A stretch of 64,000 nt of DNA, taken from assembly GCA_013400115.1 (NCBI GenBank), contig VXBP01004359.1, forward strand, positions 124,001 through 188,000, given 5' to 3'. Position numbers and translations under genes: made by a program. This DNA is from Rhinopomastus cyanomelas (Eukaryota; Chordata; Aves; Bucerotiformes; Rhinopomastidae). Under the pieces are notes generated by a model that had not been told where the DNA came from, ran no database searches, and worked only from the letters and a program-made list of their open reading frames with translations. Shown piece by piece: positions 22,880-34,534 of this stretch (position 1 is its first letter; the number at the start of each line of letters is the position of its first letter).

Positions 22880-23151
22880 ATGTAAATGTCCTGTAAACAT
22901 ATCTAGAGATGGTGACTCAAGCACCTTCCTGGGCAGCCAGTTCCAATATCTGATCACTCTCTCAGTGACAAAAATTATCCTAAATTAAATCACTGTATTC
23001 AGTGATTCTGTGATTCTAAAAATATGAATATTTGTTACGATCTTCATGAGAAGTGGGGGTCCTATCTGGCTCTTAGAAATTTAAAACACTAGACATTTTG
23101 CTCTGGCACAGGATTGTAGCCTGCCTTTAGCTGTAAGATTTTGTTCACAAA

Positions 23152-23238
23152 TCATAAAATCATAGAATAGTTTAAATTAGGAGGGACCTCAGGTATCATC
23201 TAGCTACAACCCCACTGCCATAGGCAGGGACTCTTCTT
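23152..23238 (-). mobile_element. Short CR1 3' end, minus strand (head-to-head pair, left)
   Basis: ATCATAAAATCATAGAATAG, then GGAGGGACCTCAGGTATCAT and CTGCCATAGGCAGGGACTCT. Faces away from the next element; together they form an imperfect inverted repeat. Confidence 0.85.
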
Positions 23239-23308
23239 GGTAGGTCAGATGGTTGAACTGGATGATCTCAAGGGTCATTTCCAACCTGAACGATTCTATA
23301 ATTCTATG
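23239..23308 (+). mobile_element. Short CR1 3' end, plus strand (head-to-head pair, right)
   Basis: TTGAACTGGATGATCTCAAG, GGTCATTTCCAACCTGAACG and an ATTCTATAATTCTATG tail. Directly abuts the minus-strand end at its left. Confidence 0.85.
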
Positions 23309-24917
23309 AAAACCAGAAGGAGTTGCAATAGGTTGCTTTTTAATATTTGTTCTATGCTTTCTATTAAATATAAAACAGTTGCAATTCATCAGAATTCTAC
23401 TTGTAAGAATTCAATACTTCTTATGAGTAAAGATACATTATGAGATTGTTATTTTCTTTTGGGGCTAAAAAGTGATGCACCTTGAATGCAAGGTTTTATT
23501 TTCTTAATATTTTACAATAGATTCCAGAAATGTACTAGTGAGCTGCCTTTTCTTAATTGGAAGGGTAACTTTTGTTATTCCTATGAGTCTCTTGCAAACT
23601 ATGTGTAGTTCTTAGCCTCAGAAGATCATTTGAAGTGTTTGTGTGACTATCTGTATAGACACATTATGAACTAGGTTATTTCATTAAGTTATCAGTATTT
23701 TTTCCCTGGAACTTTGCCTTAGTCACTACAATAGACATAGAAGCTAATCAATATTTGTGTTTTCTCTGTCTATTACTGTAGCCCTGAACTGAACAGCCAA
23801 TTACTTAGGTTCTCATGGGACTTTTATATGATACTCATCCTCATCTCTCTGCTATCTGAATGCTTTGAAAATATTGATGAATTCTTATCTGCAACAATTC
23901 TTACAAGTAGAGATACATTATGAGTAATTTTTGAGATAATAAGTTAATAGTTTCCATTGGAATTTCATGACAAATATTTATAGTCATCTTGTTTCATGAA
24001 AGAGTCTGACATCTGACATCTCCCTAGTCTTGTGTCCTTTCAGATCCATTCATCTCCCAAATCAAAATTATAAATATTTGAGTGCTTGGTGAAAAACTGT
24101 ATATGCATCATCCTTGTTCCAAAAAACCCTCTAGAGTTACTACAACTACTTAGGACATGATACAAACAAGCTATGAACACAGCAGCCAGGGCTCCTGTGA
24201 TTCTACTTAAAAGAAATCAAGTGTTATTAAGGGTTCTGCTGGACTCTCACTAATTGTCAGAGAAATCTTGTCAAGACAGGATTGCTTCTTTGAAGATATT
24301 CCACTTGAATTTTGATGAACAGCCTATCCAACAAATAGGTTTCATTTCCACTCTCAAATTAGATTAATTGGTACTGTCATCAATTTAGGTTGGGCTGGCC
24401 ACTAGTCAAATGACAGATGCTTTCTGTTAACCCCTCTGCCTTCCCCAAGGGGATAGAAGTGAATTAAAGGGTAGAGGAATTAATGTATTAAAAAAGAAAA
24501 CTAACACTGCTTTAATGAAAATAGTAATAAAGCAATTACGCAGTGTCAGGAGGTCTTCATTACTTTGTTGGAATGATCAAGTGGGGACACTAATCACTAT
24601 TTCTCCTAACAAAAAATGGAGGTAACACAGGTCTTTCTTAAAAATATCCTTGAAATACTCTCAGAAACATTTTATTTTCTCTGAAAGCACAACATCCTGT
24701 TACTTAAACTCCATTTGAATAGTAAAGCACTATGCAAAGGCCTTTATCTGCCACTTCTTACGTTTCCATTAAAACACTGTTTGCTTTGAATTACATTTCT
24801 TCCTACATTCAACAAGTTTCTGATGCCTGGTCCTGATGATTTACTACTTCTTCAATAGTATGTCTTTTCCCCCTGATTTACAACTTGTGTAGTAGGAATT
24901 CTCTTACTCTCTTCCAT
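23309..24917. other. Repeat-free stretch
   Basis: About 1.6 kb without CR1. The part at 24240-24560 has homeodomain-like TAAT/ATTA sites and balanced composition, the sort of sequence that is often conserved non-coding; no direct evidence. Confidence 0.45.
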
Positions 24918-25252
24918 ACAATCATAGAATCATCACGGCTGGAAAGGACCTCCAGGGTCATCGAGCCCAACCTTTTCTCCTAGTATCTAACCGCTAGACC
25001 ATATCCCTAAGTGCTGCATCCACTTGTTCCTTAAACACCTCCAGGGATGGTGACATCACCACCTCCCTGGGTAATCCATTCCAGCATCTAATCACCCTCT
25101 CAGTAAAGGAATTTCCTTCTAACATCCAATCTGAACCTCCCCTGATGCAACTTGAGACCATTTCCCCTCGTCTTATCATCACTAATTGGAGAGAAGAGAC
25201 CAACACCAGCCTTGCTACAACCTCCTTTTAAGTAGTTGTAGAGGGCAATAAG
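24918..25252 (-). mobile_element. CR1 LINE 3' part, minus strand
   Basis: 3' end at 24918 (ACAATCATAGAATCATCACG, GCTGGAAAGGACCTCCAGGG). The minus-strand frame at 24994-25206 carries the typical GNSFTERVIRCWNGLPREVV segment. It ends near GAGGGCAATAAG. Confidence 0.93.
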
Positions 25253-25696
25253 TATAGATTAATTAAAATGATAAAGTACTCACAATTTTACAGATATCTT
25301 TGAGGCAGTACTCTCTTTAAAATACTTTAAAGGAACTACAGTTAACTCCTTCCATTTATAGTTTTACTTGTTATGATTTATATTTTGAAAATAAATTTTA
25401 AATAATTTTATTTTAAAAATAATTGTTAATGTTTAAACTAGATTTATCCTTGGAATTACAGAAGAACTTAGTAGTATTTGGGTTATTCTTAATTGATAAT
25501 AATTTGGAATATTAATACATCTTGTTTAGCCTGGAAATAGAGTGGCTTCCACTCATATAAGTTGTCTTACATAAATGAGAACATATGAAGTACATACTGA
25601 TGCACTGAAATCACGTTTAAATTTAAATAAAATGCATATAATAGTGAGATATTCAGTTACCTCAGCTGTACTGAGAACTGAAGACCTTTTTGTAGC
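25253..25696. other. No recognised feature, AT-rich
   Basis: AT-rich spacer. Confidence 0.5.
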
Positions 25697-25820
25697 TTGG
25701 ATTTTAAACATAACTGTAGTTTTAATGCTTGAGTTTTAACACATAACAGTAGCTTGAACTTTATATTTAGCCTGAGCCTTAACATATATCAGTGGCTTGA
25801 ACTTTACATGTAACAGCAAG
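25697..25820. repeat. Degenerate tandem repeat, about 25-bp unit
   Basis: Five imperfect units, each opening with CTTGA/CTTGG or CCTGA: starts at 25697, 25728, 25753, 25771 and 25796. Clearest units are CTTGAGTTTTAACACATAAC plus AGTAG and CTTGAACTTTACATGTAACA plus GCAAG. One unit is shortened (18 bp) and one lengthened (31 bp). Not related to CR1 or the LTRs here. Confidence 0.65.
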
Positions 25821-26447
25821 CAGCTTTGGAATTATGTTTAGGGTTGCTGTATAGTTTTGTTTAGACTAACTGAGCTTACAGAGAGCTCCTCAGCCTCGAA
25901 AAGAAGAAAGCAATGGAAATCCAGCTTGCACAGCAAGGTTCTTGTGCATTCTATCAGCAAAGGTGACAAGTGGAAAGTTCATCATGGAGAAGACCCCTTA
26001 CCAGGGTTAACTCACAACTCAGAGTAAAAAGACCAACTTACTTTCAAAGGAAAATTAGATTTTCAGCTTTAAAAACCTGCTTTAAATTGGCTGCTAGTTA
26101 CGGATAATTTTCTACTAAAAAGCAAGCACAAACCATGAAAACCCAATATTATGGAGCATTATGGTGCAAGACACAGAAAATATCTGTTTCAAATATATAA
26201 ATTTTCTTTGAAATGTTCTATGTAAAAAAAAAAACCCAATAGCTAATTCTTATGTCTTCACAGTCAGATTAGTTTTTGTTTGTACTGTAACACTCAAAGT
26301 TCAAGATTTAGTAGTGTCTGCATTGTAGGTAGAATTTCACACTCATAGTCTAAGTCATGTGAGGTTGTTTTATTTCTGCTTACTATGAAGGGAAGTGTAT
26401 ACAAGGATCACCTGAATCTTTTTTCTCCAACCATAAATGACCACTGG
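25821..26447. other. No recognised feature
   Basis: AT-rich sequence with an A-run at about 26224; nothing identified. Confidence 0.5.
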
Positions 26448-26449
26448 AT

Positions 26450-26517
26450 CACAGAGTCACAGAATATTAGGGATTGGAAGGGACCTCGAGAGATCATCTA
26501 GTCCAATCCCCCTGCCA
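26450..26517 (-). mobile_element. 68-bp CR1 3' end, minus strand
   Basis: CACAGAGTCACAGAATATTA, GGGATTGGAAGGGACCTCGA and GTCCAATCCCCCTGCCA. GGAT lies on both sides (26446-26449 and 26518-26521), a possible 4-bp duplication, but a small deletion inside a longer CR1 would also leave GGAT at the right. Confidence 0.9.
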
Positions 26518-26847
26518 GGATATTGTAGATGTTAGGAGGGATAGCGCTGGCTTATTTTGGCAAATGAAGTATTAACTATTTATATAGATCCTTATAGAGC
26601 TAAGGATAAAGACAGATGACTGAGAGTATGTAAAATAAATGTATTTTGGAAACTGCTGTTACATCACAAGCATGAAGAAAACAATTGTTCTATGTATGGT
26701 ACAGGATGAGAGAGAAAACTAACTAGCTGAGCAGCAACTTTACAGAAAAGGAGACAGTGGGGTACAGTATCTAGCAGTCTTCATATCAATAAACCAAACT
26801 GCAAACTGTGATGACAGTTGTGCAGATGTTAGGGCTTTTAATGGAAT

Positions 26848-26965
26848 TAAGAAGCACTTCCTCACAGAGAGGGTGGTTAGACACTGGAATGGACTGCTCA
26901 GGGCAGTGGTGGAGTCACCATCCCTGGAGGTGTTTAAGAAAAGACTGGATGTGCCATGTTAGAGT
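26848..26965 (+). mobile_element. CR1 LINE 3' segment, terminal block missing
   Basis: TTAAGAAGCACTTCCTCACA, GACACTGGAATGGACTGCTC and CATCCCTGGAGGTGTTTAAG are standard CR1 3'-segment motifs. The final CCTTCCA block and octamer tail are absent; only decayed sequence follows. Confidence 0.85.
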
Positions 26966-27707
26966 GGCTTGAATGACTGAGAGACTTGATGTCATTTCAC
27001 CATCCTACACCTGCTGCACAACTAATCTCACAAGGGGCTTATCCTTTGCAACAGAGCCCCTAACTGAGTTTCTTTCCCTGCTTTCCAACAGCTTCCTCTG
27101 ATTACTGCCCATAACTTACAAATTACCCTAATTCTTTTTTTCCTTTAATGAATCCTTTAAAGCACAATAATGAGCAAGACACAGGAAAGCAGAGTTGCAA
27201 CTCCTATTCATGCCAAGTCATTTCAAAGGATCTCTTTTTTTGAAGGAAGATATAAGCCATGACAGGACTCATAATTAATGGGTCCCCTGCCTAATTTGTT
27301 TGACTGAAGCCAAGTAATAACATTGTCTTCTTGACAGGATTTTTGATGGGTGAGCATCACATGAACAAATAACTCTTTGGCCTCTATATGTAGATAAAGA
27401 GCCTGTTGGAAGATAGATAATTGAGTGACAAAGCCTCTCATAGAGCACAATTAACCCTTTTGCCCTGCAGCATAAACACCTAAAAGAGTCAGACAATCCA
27501 TGCTCTAACAACTACTATTTCTTTCAAGGATTATGACAAGAGCTGCATGACTACTGCTACATTCCAGGCTTCTAAAGCTAGGTGAGATACACGTGTGACA
27601 AAAGTGCATATGCCATGTAATATTGGCCTGATTGTCCTTGTACAGATTGAAGAGAATGAAGAATAATGGTAGAATACATAAAATTTTACATGATTTGGAA
27701 GATTATC
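26966..27707. other. Repeat-free block, possible conserved non-coding element
   Basis: 27200-27520 lacks repeats, is open on the minus strand in two frames (75 and 78 codons) and contains CATAATTAATGGG and CCTAATTTG homeodomain-like sites. Balanced composition and absence of decay suggest constraint, but nothing here proves it. The peptides are not recognisable. Confidence 0.35.
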
Positions 27708-27742
27708 CATTGTTCCAATTCCTAATGTTCTGTGATTCTGTA
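27708..27742 (+). mobile_element. Tiny CR1 3' terminus, plus strand
   Basis: TTGTTCCAATTCCTAATGTT followed by CTGTGATTCTGTAG: about 35 bp of CR1 end. Confidence 0.7.
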
Positions 27743-28317
27743 GTTATGTTATGAAGGTCACAGTGGGATTAAAAAAGAACCTCTAAAATTGGAATAATTC
27801 ATGTGGTAGTGTATAGAAAAGCTAAACTGTGAGTGGACACTGAACTACTTCTGCTTACGTGTGTTAGGACTTCTCTATAATTTGCACTTAAATATCTAAG
27901 AAGGATCACATTAATCATATAATATTTGCATATTTACTAAATTCATGCTTCAGTAACTCACACCATGCTTTCTGTTATCATCTGCCATGTCTGCAAGACT
28001 TTGGTCTCAGTTAATTTATTTCTCCCTTTTTGTTGCAACAGATGAAAAAAGAACAGAGCCACAGTACCAAGAAGAAACAGGGTGCTGTTGAGTTTGAGAT
28101 GCATCTATGTGTTGATTGAATTAACTTTGTTCGTTGTGGATGCTTTTTAGATGTTCTGAAATATCTGAACCTCATATCTTTTAAGAGCTAATTTACCAGT
28201 TTTCTCAGTATTGCAAGCTTTTATAGAAGTAATATTAAAGGAATATCCAATATTTTCAGGGAGGTGGCATACATGAATAGATATTCATATATCAAGATAT
28301 GTTATTTCTTTTTGCAG
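27743..28317. other. No recognised feature
   Basis: AT-rich spacer. Confidence 0.5.
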
Positions 28318-28747
28318 ATAGAATCATAAAATGGCCAGCATTAGAAGGGACCTTAAAGATCATCTAGTTCCAACACCCCTGCACAGGCAGGGACACCTTC
28401 ACTAGTGCGGGCTACTCAGGGTCCCAGCCAACTTGGCCTTCAACCCTTCCAGAGATGAGGCAGAAATAACTTCTTTGGGGAACCTGTTTCAGTATCTCAC
28501 CATCCTCGTAGCAAAGAATTTGTTCCTTGTGTTCAACCTCGATCACCCCTCTTCAAGTGTGGAACCCTTTTCCTTTCTCCTCTTGCTACACACCTCTGTA
28601 AAAAGCCCTCCTCCAGCTTTCTTGTAGCCTCCTTCAGCTATTGCAAAGCTGCTCAAAGGTCATCTGGGAGCCTCCTCTTTTGCAGGCTGAAAACCCCAAC
28701 TTGCTCAGCCTGTCCTCAGAGAGGTGGTGCTCCAGCCTTCTGAACAG
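28318..28747 (-). mobile_element. CR1 LINE 3' part, minus strand
   Basis: Same subfamily as 7602: tail ATAGAATCATAAAATGGCCA, AGAAGGGACCTTAAAGATCA, then CTGCACAGGCAGGGACACCT and CTTTCTTGTAGCCTCCTTCA. Ends near CTCCAGCCTTCTGAACAG, shortly before the ORF2 C-terminus. Confidence 0.93.
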
Positions 28748-29056
28748 TTTTTTACTGAAATATTTTCTTCTCCTGTCTATAGCTCATCACAAATAAATCT
28801 GTGTTCCTTTCAAAAGGGGATGAACATGAAATTCTGTGGAAAGCACACATCTATCAGCATGTTAAAGCTACAGATCTCCAGACCTTTTGTAGAAGCAATA
28901 AAATAGAGATTCCTGACAGACATGAATGCTCCAGAATACTTCCTTGTACCTCTTTGTGCTTGGCTTAAGATGCCCAAATTAGTCATAAAGATGTTTCTTC
29001 CCACACTGCTTGAGAGAGACTGAAACGTTGACAGTAGGACACAAAGGAGGAAAGAG
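28748..29056. other. No recognised feature
   Basis: Short unique-looking spacer, open on both strands but without a recognisable product. Confidence 0.5.
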
Positions 29057-29155
29057 AATCATAGAATCACTAGGGATTGGAAGGGACCTTGAATGATCAT
29101 CAAGTCCAATTCCCCTGCCACAGCAGGATCACCTAGACCAAATCCAGGCAAGTTT
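29057..29155 (-). mobile_element. Short CR1 3' end, minus strand
   Basis: AGAATCATAGAATCACTAGG, GATTGGAAGGGACCTTGAAT, CTGCCACAGCAGGATCACCT. A small deletion removes the usual 'aggttgcacaggaacatgt' before CCAGGCAAGTTTTAAA. Confidence 0.93.
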
Positions 29156-29952
29156 TAAAGAAGAAAGGGTGTTTTTTAATAATCTTCTCTCTTTTATTAT
29201 TTATGTACCTTATATGGACTGTTGTTAAAATGTTAATTGATAGGCTGTAAATTCTTGAGTCCATATGTGTGATGTGACACACTGTACTGTGGGAGAGCAG
29301 CCTGTACAGCTTTCTGTGCCGAGTTTAATTGCTACGGATTGTAGCCTATCCTGCAACGCTATACATTATGAGATCTTAAGTGTAAAGCTAGACAGTAAAT
29401 TTACAAATAGTTTTGGAAAACCAAATATCATGCTTTAGGGTGAAGTAAATTGTCTTTACACATTGGAGTGTGTGGAAACAATAAAAATGTAGTCAGTTAC
29501 ACTAGAAAGATTGAGGATAAAACATGTCTCAAGTAAAGATACCTTCACAAATTTATATACTGAATTACGTCTGTTTGCCTAATAGCTGTTTCTTAAATTG
29601 CTACTTAATGATTGCTCAACAGAGATGTACTCAGGCTAGAGCTCTTAATTTGTTTCATTGTCAATCAAGACATTTGAAACTAAATTATCTTTAGTCAAAT
29701 AAGCAGTAATTGAAAAGAGGCAATCAAACTGAATTATGGTGTCGTTGTGAGAGGATGGAGGCATAGCTGATTCAGCCCTCCTTGAATTCTAACACAATGT
29801 ATGAATAAAAGCTTTAGGGATGACAGAAAGCAACTACGAGAGACTTCTACTGCTTGGGTGTGTGTTGTTATTACTTGTTGTTATCATATGATACTTCAGC
29901 TCGCTGCTTCTTGCAGTATGGTTTGCTCTGTCAGGAAACAGATATAAACCAA
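29156..29952. other. No recognised feature
   Basis: AT-rich unique-looking sequence. Confidence 0.5.
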
Positions 29953-32750
29953 GATTCACAGAATCACTCTGGTTGGAAAAGACCCTTGGGATCATCAAGT
30001 CCAACCATCTACTCTACCTTACAAGTTCACCCCTAAACCATATCCCTCAACACCTCATCCAAACAATATTTATACACATCCAGGGATGGCGACTCAACCA
30101 CCTCCCTGGGAAGCCCATTCAGTGCTTGACCACCCTTTATGTGAAAAAATCTCCACAACATCCCTTCAGGAAGTTGTAGAGAGTGATGAGTTTTCCTCTC
30201 AGCTTTTTCTTCCTCAGGCTAAAGAGCCCCAGATCTTTCAGTCTCTCCTCATAAGATTTATTCTCTAAGCCCTTCACCAGCTTAGTTGCCCTCCTCTGCA
30301 CTTGCTCCAGCACCTTCACATCTCTCTTGTATTGAGGTGCCCAAAACTGGACACAGTACTCAAGATGTGGCCTCACCAGTGCCAAATACAGGGGGACGAT
30401 AACCTCCCTACTACTGCTGGCCACACTATTTCTAATACAAGTCAGGATGCCATTGGCTTTCTTGGCCATCTTGGCACACTGCTGGCTCATATTCATCTTC
30501 CTGTCAATTAGAACATCCAGGTCTCTCTTTGCCAGACAACTGTCCAGCCACAGCTCCCCAAGCCTGTAGCATTGCATGGGGTTGTTGTGGCCCAAGTGCA
30601 GACTCTGGCACTTGGCTTTATTGAAGCTCCTGCCATTAACATTAGCCCATTGCTCCACTCTACCCAAGTCTCTCTGAAGAGCCTCCCTGCCCTCTGGCAG
30701 ATGAACACTTCCACCTACCTTGGTGTCATCTACAAACTTACTAATGATACACTCTATGTCCTTATTGAGATCATCAATAGAGATGGTTCCAACACTGAGC
30801 CCTGAGGCATACCATTGTGTACTCACCGCCAGCTGGATTTAATTCCGTTAACCACCTCTCTTTAGGCCTGGCCATTCAACCAGTGTTTTATCCAGCAGAT
30901 TGTGTACTCATCCATGCACAAACAGCCGGTTTATCAAGAATTCCATGGGGAACTGTGTCAAAGGCTTTTCCAAAATCCAGGTAAACAATATCCTCAGCCT
31001 TTCCCTCGTCCAATAGTCGGGTCATCCTGTCATAGAAGGAGATCAGGTTCATCAGGCAGGACCTGCCTTCAATAAACCCATGTTGACTGGGCTTGATCCC
31101 CTGGTTTTCCATGTGTGAAGTGCAATGGCACTTGAGATGATGTGTTCCATGAACTTCCCTGGTACTGAGGTCATACTGATAGGTCTGTAGTTTCCTTTCT
31201 GCCCTTCTTGTAGATGGGTGTTACATTTGCCACCTTCTAATCTATTGAGACTTCCCAAGCTAGCCAGGAATTCAAGTAAATAATGGGAAGTGGCTTGGCG
31301 AGCACATCTGCCTACTCTTTCAGCACCCTTGGGTGAAATCCATCTGGTCCCATAGACTTTTTTATATCTAGGTTGTGTAGCAGGTCACTGACCACTTGCT
31401 TTCCAACTCTGATGGCCTCATTCTTCTCTCCTTCTCTGTCTCTCAGCTCATGAGGCCTGTTGTCCGGGGAACACCTAGATGCATTGCTAAAGACTGAGGC
31501 AAAGTAGGCACTGAGCACCTCAGCCTTTTCCACCTCATCTGTTACTATGTTTCCCTCTGAATCCAAAATAGGATGGAGATTTTCCCTGGTCCTCCTTTTG
31601 CTATTAATGTATTTGTGGAAACTATTATCCTTAACAGCTGTAGCTAAGTTGAGCTCTAGCTGTTCTTTCGCCCTCCTGATTTTCTTTCTGCAGATTTTGA
31701 CTACATCCTTAAAGTCTTCATGAGAGGTCTGCTCCATCTTCCAGAGCTCAGACTTTCTTTTTGTTCTTGAGTTGTAGCCAAAGATCCTTACTTAGCCAAG
31801 CTGGTCTCCTTCCCTGCCTACTCATCTTTCATCTCATGGGAACAGCCTGCTCCTGTGCCCTTAAGACTTCCCTCTTGAAGTATGCCCAGCCTTCCTGGAC
31901 TCCTATATCTTTTAGGACAGCCTCCCAAGGGACTTTGTCAATCAGTCTCCTGAACAGGCCAAAGTTTGCCCTCCGGAAGTCTAACATAACAGTTTCACTA
32001 GTCCCTCTCCTTGTTTTTCCAAGGATTGAAAACTCAATCAGCTCATCATCACTGTGCCCCACATGACCTCCCACTTCTTCTACAAGATCTTCCCTGTTCA
32101 CTAGAAGCAGGTCCAAGAGGGCACCTTCCCTGGTTGGCTCCCTTACCAGTTGTGTTAGGAAGTTATCTTTCACACACTCCACAAACTTCTGGCAATGTTC
32201 TCTCTCTACTGTGTTATATTTCCAGCAGACATTGGAAAAATGGAAATCTTCCATGAGTACAAGAGACAGTGACTGTGAAAATTCTCCCAGCTGCCCATAA
32301 AAAATTTCATCTGTTTTCTTATACTGGTTGGGTGGTCTGAAACAGATTCCCCCCCACAGTATCTCTCTTGCTGGCTTTACACCTAATTTTTACCCACAAT
32401 GACTCAATTGTAACCTCACCCGCATTCATTTGTATGGCTTTATATGACTCTCCAACAGAGGGCTACTCCACCACCTCTTCTTCCTTGGTTATCCCTTCTG
32501 AAAAGTTGATAGCCATCAGTTGCAACACTCCAGTTGTGGGAGTCATCTCACCTGGTTTCTGTGATGGCTACCGTATCATAGTTTTCCTGCTTCACAAGAG
32601 CCTCCAGCTCCTCCTGTTTATTTCCCATATTGTATGCATTGATGTATAAACATTTCAGGGAGGGAGCAGAGTACACAGTTTTCAATATTGAGGGGTGATA
32701 GTCCTTCTGGTTACAAATCAATAGCTGCAATCAGTAGTATCAGAGGCAAA
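29953..32750 (-). mobile_element. Long CR1 LINE, minus strand, ORF2 to 3' end
   Basis: The longest element, about 2.8 kb. Its 3' tail faces left (ATTCACAGAATCACTCTGGT, then TTGGAAAAGACCCTTGGGAT). A deletion near 30150 removes most of the 3' segment: GTGAAAAAATCTCCACAACA joins early 3'UTR to the segment before LRELGL. From there it reads back through the whole RT, linker and endonuclease to near the start of ORF2 at about 32730. No ORF1 is visible. The subfamily matches the copy at 47092. It is the nearest thing in the window to a full ORF2, but it is interrupted by multiple stops and frameshifts. Confidence 0.95.
30137..32730 (-). pseudogene. CR1 ORF2 relic (endonuclease plus reverse transcriptase)
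   Basis: Intact CR1 ORF2 encodes an APE-type endonuclease followed by a reverse transcriptase for target-primed insertion. On the minus strand: the endonuclease start MGNKQEELEALVKQENYD with AITET (32548-32640), a frameshifted middle (32260-32545), the endonuclease C-terminus (31829-32254) with LLLVNREDLVEEVGGHVGHS, the linker (31312-31737), the RT N-terminal region (31052-31258) with GNYRPISMTS, the RT middle (30888-31112) with YLDFGKAFDTVPHGIL, and a 229-codon C-terminal frame (30137-30826). Two key sites are altered: the usual catalytic SDH of the endonuclease reads SDD (in GHSDDELIEFSI), and the RT FADD motif reads FVDD. Both aspartates remain in the RT motif. With frame breaks at about five places it is dead. 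Confidence 0.93.
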
Positions 32751-33223
32751 TTGTATCAACAATAGCAGCAGTAATCAAGTAGATTATAATATTACAGGTT
32801 ACTTACAATCACCTCTAGTGAAGTGAACCAGTTTTAGCAGTTGGTATACTTACAGATTAGCAATTTTAGTGAACTAAACTGATTTTTGATACACTTACAG
32901 ATTAGTTATTTTTACATACACATATAAATATATATGTGTATAAACACACACAATATTACATAAATTTCAGAAAGGATTTAACTCCATTCACCACCACCAA
33001 ACAGTTTTTTTTTACTTAGCACAATGCCAGGCCATAGGCTGCCAGTTTCTCCAGGAGAATGCTGTGCAAAGAGTAGGCTTTGTCACCAGACAGATGTCAA
33101 ATACGCTTGTCATTACACTAAAAAACTTCTAAAAATTTAGTGCTATATCTAAATAGATAAATTGTAAATATCTGTTTTAATTGATACTCAACTTTACTAA
33201 TTGTTCTTTAAAGTTACTGTGTG
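32751..33223. other. AT-rich spacer with a TA/CA-rich near-palindrome
   Basis: At about 32916-32948 there is a near-palindromic run, CACATATAAATATATATGTG, followed by a short CA repeat. No gene. Confidence 0.55.
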
Positions 33224-33404
33224 ATGGAGAGAAATTTGCATCTGGAATGGGCTGCCCAGGGATGTAATTGAGTCACCATCTCAGTGTTTAAAAGTCACTT
33301 AGAGGTAGTTGGGGAATGTGGTTTAGGTGTGAACTGTAGAGTAGGGTTGATGGTTGGACTTGATGACCCCAAGGGTCTTTTCCAACCTGAATGATTCTAT
33401 GATC
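33224..33404 (+). mobile_element. CR1 LINE 3' end, plus strand
   Basis: ATCTGGAATGGGCTGCCCAG, GTTGATGGTTGGACTTGATG, CCAAGGGTCTTTTCCAACCT and ATGATTCTATGATC tail. Confidence 0.92.
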
Positions 33405-34534
33405 TACTGCACTAAAGGCTGTAATGCACTTGTGCTACACAGCTCCTGAACCCTGGTATTGACTGAGGCAGACACTTTTCTGTGATTTTAAGACAGAATT
33501 ATTATGTTTGTGGGGTGGCCTCTTTTCTCAAAAAGATTTTTCATTATATTGTTCACTGTTAAGATGATAACTCTACGTAAAGAAGAAAGTGAATATTGTC
33601 TCTCTCTCTCAATCCTATTAGGGATTTTGCTCTTCTACTCTATCTCCTGCAGGGCCTTTTCTAATTGCTGAAGAACAGGGTTTGGGTTTTTTTTGCACCA
33701 GACTTTACAAACAAGTTATTTTGTTTTGGAACATCAGCAAGTCAATAACCAATAATGGGAAGTTGAAATGTTATTCTTCTGGCATCATAATCTAATTTTA
33801 AAAAATCATTTCCTTTGCAGAGCCAAAAATTACAGGCATGTTTTAGTGATGGATGAGAGCTGGCAGAGCACACACATTTATATCTGCCAGCCAGCAGAAT
33901 AATTTGTCTCAACAATTGTTGCAGCACAAAAGCATAGATTGATCTGCTTGCACTCAGCTGATAGAGACGTTATCACTTACCTTTTCACTTTCAATATGAT
34001 ACAAATTCTTCATTTAATAAGAAAGTGATCAATTAAATATGCATTTAGAACCTAATGAAACAGAATTTAAGACAAACCAGTGGCTACTGTTGATAGTTTT
34101 GAAGAAGATCTCTGCATGTCTCAGAGAAGCTAACTACGATTAGTTGACTCAAAGCTATTCATTTAATGGTTGATCCTGAAAAGTAACTTCATGAAATTAT
34201 TTTCTATTAACTATCGATTAACTATCTTTAAATAACAGACTTGAGTTTATTTATTTAATTGCTGTTATCATTAAATCACAGTAAAACAGTAATAATAAAT
34301 TATGAATAATACAATAATTGTTAATTTAGGAAATACTGTATTAATTATTTTGAAATAAGATAGTGAATTTATTTGCATTCCTCTGCAGATAGATTATTAA
34401 ACTCAATTATTTCATCATTCCCTCTGCAGTGTATATTTTATGTAAGAATAATTCCTAACCAAATAAAAACAAACTACATAGTCCAGGAGCAAAATGACAA
34501 GGCTCTTGTAAGGCAAGCTACTCTAGGAGTAGGA
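33405..34534. other. Repeat-free stretch with a possible conserved block
   Basis: A (TC)6 run at 33599-33610. The stretch 33730-33950 is repeat-free, balanced in composition and contains CAATTGTTG- and AGATTGAT-like sites, which could be a conserved non-coding element. No gene was recognised. Confidence 0.4.

Larger units (their letters stand above)
22621..22985 (-). mobile_element. Old CR1 3' end, minus strand, interrupted by a 5S-derived element
   Basis: Two pieces of one minus-strand CR1: 22621-22720 (TTATAGAACCATTTAGGCTG, ACCACTAAACCATATCAGTA) and about 22890-22985 (ATCTAGAGATGGTGACTCAA, CTTCCTGGGCAGCCAGTTCC). The order across the gap is what a continuous CR1 would show. The intervening segment is described separately. 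A stray plus-strand octamer tail (CAGTGATTCTGTGATTCT) lies at 22999-23016. Confidence 0.85.

Noticed and set aside
30137..30826. 229-codon minus frame as a functional protein
   Set aside because: It is the RT C-terminal portion of a CR1 with upstream frameshifts and no start context.
32910..32952. TATA/CACA near-palindrome as a regulatory site or origin
   Set aside because: Explained as low-complexity TA/CA sequence; no supporting context.
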